NCBI GenBank assembly: GCA_019693395.1
Contig: JAAMXP010003010.1
Span: 372 to 11,938 of the forward strand
Reading direction: 5' to 3'
DNA: 11,567 bases
From: Ettlia oleoabundans
Taxonomy: Eukaryota; Chlorophyta; Chlorophyceae; Chlamydomonadales
In this document: piece by piece, positions 8,274 to 11,567 of the stretch
Layout of the letters: each line of letters begins with the position of its first letter
Numbering within the stretch: the first letter of the stretch is position 1
Made by a program: the position numbers and the translations under genes
Notes under the pieces: model-generated
Database searches by the model: none
What the model saw: the letters and a program-made list of their open reading frames with translations, nothing else
Told to the model about the DNA's origin: nothing

Positions 8274-9043
8274 TTATGACTCGAGCAAGGGAGCCGTTAG
8301 TGGTGACTCCTGCTCCTGCGGGAACACTGTGGAGCCCTGCACCTTCTGCGCTGCTTGTCCTTCTCCTGTTGCTGCTTGGTGCACCTGCACAGCACGCTCA
8401 ATTGCCGTCGCCACCTCCTCGGGGGTCTCGTCGGGTCCCACTTCGAGGACTGCCATGCCATAATGGCAGGGTGGCAGCATGTCTATAGCCAGTGTGCGCT
8501 CCGCATTGGACATGTAGTAGAAGTCGGGACGGGCCCGCAGGTGATATATTATGCCTGTAAGGGTGCCAACGAGGCAATTGGTGAGAGCATTTGGGTGCAG
8601 GCCTCGCTTTAAAAACAACACACTGCGGGTGCCCGCTCACAGTGGCTGCCTTGTTGCATAGAGCATGATTAATACCGACAGATGTTGGTTGTACCTGCTG
8701 TGAAGCCACCAGGGAGGCTGCTGCCCATGCGAATCCCCTCTCTGCACAGTTGGAAGGCCTCTTCTGGCCGTAGGCGCACAGGCAGCTTGACAAGCTCCAG
8801 CGGAAGGCGCACGTCGCTCCAGCGGGCGGCGGCAACGCGGTTAAGCAGCGACAGGTACACAACGACGGCGTCTTGCTCGATCACTATTCTCATGCTGGCT
8901 GGCGGCTGGGCAACGTCGGAACCGACGGGAGACACGGGTTTGGCGGGGCGTGAGTGAGCGGGACCTGGCAGAAGGGGGAGGGCGCCCAGAACAGCACAAA
9001 TGCAATTGCGAGAGCCGAGAGGCTTGTTGATGGGATATAACAT
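8274..9043 (-). CDS. Two-exon gene of unknown function
   Basis: Exons 9043-8695 and 8554-8274 are joined across a 140-base intron with donor CAG/GTACAA and acceptor CTTACAG, both phase 1, giving GGFTA-GIIYHLRARPDF. The predicted protein is 209 residues. Two starts are possible. ATG at 9043 adds a hydrophobic segment (CICAVLGALPLLPG) like a weak signal or transit peptide. ATG at 8893 (MRIVIEQDAVVVYLSLL) has A at -3 and gives 159 residues. The middle reads SDVRLPLELVKLPVRLRPEE, then NAERTLAIDMLPPCHYGMAV and VGPDETPEEVATAIERAVQ, which looks like a compact alpha/beta fold, but I recognise no family. The 3' end is also uncertain: CAG/GTGCAC after ERAVQ (8385/8384) is a usable phase-0 donor, so the gene may continue at lower coordinates instead of stopping at 8276-8274 (TAA). 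It diverges from ATAD3. Confidence 0.55.
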
Positions 9044-10171
9044 CTACTGCTGGTTACATAAGGCAGAGCAGGAGTCACCGCACGGCCGGCAATGCACGGT
9101 TCAGCAGCCCTTCCGTTCTACAGCAAGTGAAATGTTTCAACGGGCCCCGTATCAATCACTCAGAAGATCATAGGATTACGAAACGAGTAACGCTTGCGAT
9201 GTTTTACAAGGTTTCCCTGACCGGGATGCCCTGCGTGCTCACGTACTTGTTGTAGCTCGATGAAAGACAAGCATGCTGCGTGCATTGGTTGGTGGTCACT
9301 CGCACCTATTGTCACGAGGCGAGTGATAGATGCGGTGTGCGGGGCGGCGCCAGCTGCGGAAGCTGAAGCTCGACGATTTTTGAGTGTCTTGTCAGCATGC
9401 ATGCATGCGCAGCAGGACGTGCGTGTGTTGCTGGGAGGGCCCTTGACAGCAATTTGGTCTCAGTGCAAGTTGTGTATTCAATCCACTCATAGGCAATTGG
9501 GTGGCGTCGCTGCCTTACTTGCGGCACTTCCGCCCCTGAACAGCCGCTCTCCGTGTTACATCCTTGTCACGGAAGTTTCCGGCATAGGGGGCCCCAGAAT
9601 TGTGGAGGATTTGAGGCCAGCTACAAGGCCTAAAGTTGATCCTGATGGCTTAGTAACCTGTCCTTTACGGGGCCCCACCTAAGTCTGCATTGCCGCAACG
9701 CGCCCAATTAGAGAGACAGGATGCACAAATCAAGCAAAAAAACGGCACAGGCCTGGCATCAGCTTGCTCGGCGCAGCCAGTTGCAATATGATGCAGCACC
9801 CAAAATTCGAGAGCATGGTTGAACTGCAGCCCAACGCACCTGCTGCAGGTGCCTGCCGTGCACCAGCATGTGGTACATGTGCGAGTGGGTTGCACCTCCA
9901 CAAGGCGGCAGCCTTCTGTGACGCCTTGATCAAGGCATTTGAGTGGATGCATCAATGTTCCCGTGTCCTGACCCTCGAATAAACGGCCTCCGGGGCTCTT
10001 CTTCGTCGGTCTTTGCCCACAAGAAAGCGGAAGAAAAACGAAACCAGTCAAGGCCTCTGCGCACATCTCGCATCAAAACCCCAATCGCTGGGGAGTTATA
10101 AGATTGGCAGCGCTGAGTTCAAGCGTCTTGAGTCCCTCCCCTTCAGCTTTTACACTTTGCCATCTCCCGCC
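9044..10171. promoter_or_regulatory. Intergenic region between divergent genes
   Basis: The 1.1 kb separates the - strand gene starting at 9043 (or 8893) from ATAD3 starting at 10172, so it should hold both promoters and 5' UTRs. Four GGGCCC palindromes occur here (about 9139, 9437, 9586, 9670). GGGCCC/TGGGCC words are common in plant-lineage promoters, but no factor is assigned. No clear TATA box is visible. A + strand open frame of 140 codons at 9260-9682 has mixed third positions and no recognised domain, so it is not called. Confidence 0.45.
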
Positions 10172-11490
10172 ATGTTGCTGCGGGCGGCAGCGGGCCGTTC
10201 TGGCGTTTTGGCAGCTTTGGGAGTCGCTGGCGGCGTCCTTGGCACAACGGTGGCCGCATGCGCCGATGACAACTCCAAGATGTTCGATCCTGAAGCTTTG
10301 GAGAGGGGCGCGAAGGCTCTGAGAGAAATACAGAGCAGCCCTTATGCGAAGAAGGTGAGCGGCGTCGGCGATGGGCGTGGTGATGAACGAATGTGATGGC
10401 GCTGCCGCCGCTGCCGCCGCCACCGTTGCGCGACACCTCAATGTCACCCCTGCCACCCCGCCCTCATGCAGGTGTTCGAGCAAATCAGGGCGCAGGAGGC
10501 CACTAAGCAGCAGGAGTTGAAAGCCAAGGAGGCAGAGTACAGAGCTCAGGCGGAACAGGCAGCAATTGTGAGTGGCAGCTTTGCTGGTTGCCACCGAGGG
10601 TCAGAATTTTCGCTGCAGTTATGCAGGAGTCGTCAAGCAGACCCGTTGCTTCATTAAGGCGCTCAAAGCAGTTGCCCTTGTGCCACTCTGCTGGGTGCTC
10701 CGATCCTTGCCACTTGGGGGTGTGCCACCTCCCTCCATCTCTCCTATCTGTCCAGTCCTCTCCCAGCCATTTTGGCTGTCGCGGCCCACGCCCCTTCCCG
10801 CTCACCTCCACCTCCCTGCCTCCCGCAGCAACACGAGAAGGTGCGATGGGAGGAGCAGCGGCGCGCCATGCAGCAGGACGCGCAGCAGAAGGCCCAGCTG
10901 GCGCAGTACCAGGATGAGCTGGCACGCAAACGCATGGACACAGAGCACGAGAAGCAGCGGCAGCGTAATGTTGAGCTGGTGGCGTTGCAGGTGGGAACTG
11001 TGGGTGGTGCCTGTGGGTGGGTGGGGTGGCTTCGTTGGTTGACTTGGGCAAGGAAGCACGGTAAATTGGATAATCTTGGACGACAGCAGTGGGGACTGGG
11101 GGCATTGCAGGTGGGGATTGTGGCCTTGGTTGGGGGGGTGGAATTGGCTGGGTGAGTTGCAATCAGCGCCGGCACATTGTGGAGCTGGTGGCTTTGCAGA
11201 TGGACAGGATAGACTGGTAGCTCAGTTGGGGGTTCAATGGTTGGGGCGGGATGGGGAGGGGCACGTTTGAACGGTTGCATGGCATGCTCAATTTACCTCT
11301 CTTGTTTGTTGTGCACCCAGGGTTTCTGAACCTGTGATCACCTATCTCAGCGCTCTCAGCGCACATGTGCTTTCCATCCCCGTAGGAGGAGGCTGCGCGG
11401 CGCTCTGAGGAGGAGAAAGCGCGCATTGCGCAGCAGGTGGAAGCGGAGCGGCGGGCCACCGAGAAGTACAAGGCGCAGCTGGAGAAGGAG
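10172..11490 (+). CDS. ATAD3: ATAD3-type mitochondrial AAA+ ATPase, N-terminal part, 3' partial
   Basis: Exons 10172-10354, 10472-10567, 10829-10990 and 11386-11490 are all in phase 0 and give 182 residues before the window ends in the fourth intron. Residues 1-30 are small and hydrophobic with Arg, fitting a mitochondrial targeting or membrane-inserting start. From residue 38 the sequence follows plant ATAD3 closely: FDPEALERGAKALREI, SSPYAKKVFEQI, then the coiled coil with QYQDELARKRM and RQRNVELVALQEE. The family is anchored in the mitochondrial inner membrane, with roles in nucleoid organisation, cholesterol/lipid contact sites and cristae upkeep in animals; plant members are needed for viability. 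The Walker A and B motifs of the AAA+ domain must lie beyond 11567. The ATG at 10172 (CGCC before it) is the first in this frame; there is no in-frame upstream ATG back to 10013. Confidence 0.93.
10991..11385 (+). repeat. ATAD3 intron with copies of the preceding exon end
   Basis: The exon end at 10955-10990 codes Q-R-Q-R-N-V-E-L-V-A-L-Q before donor GTGGGA. Bases 11164-11199 match it at 29 of 36 positions and code Q-R-R-H-I-V-E-L-V-A-L-Q, but the base pair after it is AT rather than GT. A shorter copy, GGCATTGCAG then GTGGGGATTGTGG, spans 11101-11123 and keeps an intact donor. The shorter copy lies exactly 120 bases after the true donor, in the open frame. Confidence 0.85.
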
Positions 11491-11567
11491 GTGGGTGTGG
11501 GTGGGTGTGTATGGGTGTGAATGGGTTGGTGGGTGAGCGCATATAGCGCAGTTGGAGAGGGTGGGTG
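11491..11567 (+). repeat. Start of the fourth ATAD3 intron with another exon-end copy
   Basis: The exon ends GCGCAGCTGGAGAAGGAG before donor GTGGGTG. At 11546-11567 the intron repeats GCGCAGTTGGAGAGG followed by GTGGGTG, that is, the same edge with one substitution, a three-base loss and an intact donor. The intervening sequence is a GTGGGT/ATGGGT-type G/T-rich tract. The window ends inside the copy's intron-like part, so further copies may follow. Confidence 0.8.

Noticed and set aside
9260..9682. 140-codon + strand open frame upstream of ATAD3
   Set aside because: Third codon positions are mixed rather than GC-rich, no domain is recognised, and it sits in the shared promoter region.
10503..11162. 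219-codon Pro/Ala-rich open frame on the - strand
   Set aside because: It runs antisense across ATAD3 exons and introns, whose identity is clear from family motifs; the Pro-rich product reflects G-rich introns.

Overview
The window looks like nuclear DNA of a green alga (Chlorophyta; class and order not resolved). The evidence is short GC-rich exons broken by spliceosomal introns with GTGAG/GTGGG donors and pyrimidine-CAG acceptors, abundant CAG/CTG-rich low complexity, a Ser/Pro-rich wall-type linker in one protein, and a plant-type ATAD3 gene. There are no bacterial-style operons, phage genes, CRISPR arrays, tRNA or rRNA. All gene models are hand-spliced from reading frame, splice-site phase and protein plausibility; no transcript data were available.

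Layout. (1) 2-2581, + strand: the 3' part of a gene for a single-pass membrane protein. The order is LamG-like fragment, one DUF4215 cysteine-rich repeat, Gly/Ser and Pro-rich linker, transmembrane helix, cytoplasmic tail. (2) 2582-4152: no confident gene, but tandem repeats and a purine/pyrimidine alternating tract. (3) 5651-4153, - strand: a low-confidence gene of unknown function with an N-terminal hydrophobic region and a Gln/Ala-rich middle. (4) 5652-8273: no confident gene; one candidate exon on +. (5) 9043-8274, - strand: a two-exon gene of unknown function. (6) 9044-10171: the region between this gene and the divergently oriented ATAD3, probably holding both promoters. (7) 10172 to the window end, + strand: the first four exons of ATAD3, a mitochondrial inner-membrane AAA+ ATPase; the ATPase domain lies beyond the window.

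The most interesting signal is not a gene. In the membrane-protein gene and in ATAD3, several introns carry degenerate extra copies of the adjoining exon edge together with its splice site: copies of the exon 3' end plus donor, or of the acceptor plus exon 5' end. The stop-codon region of the first gene is also copied into its 3' flank. Some copies are placed so that their use would lengthen the exon in frame through open sequence; others would frameshift or hit a stop. This points to repeated local tandem duplication centred on exon boundaries, giving a set of decoy or alternative splice sites.
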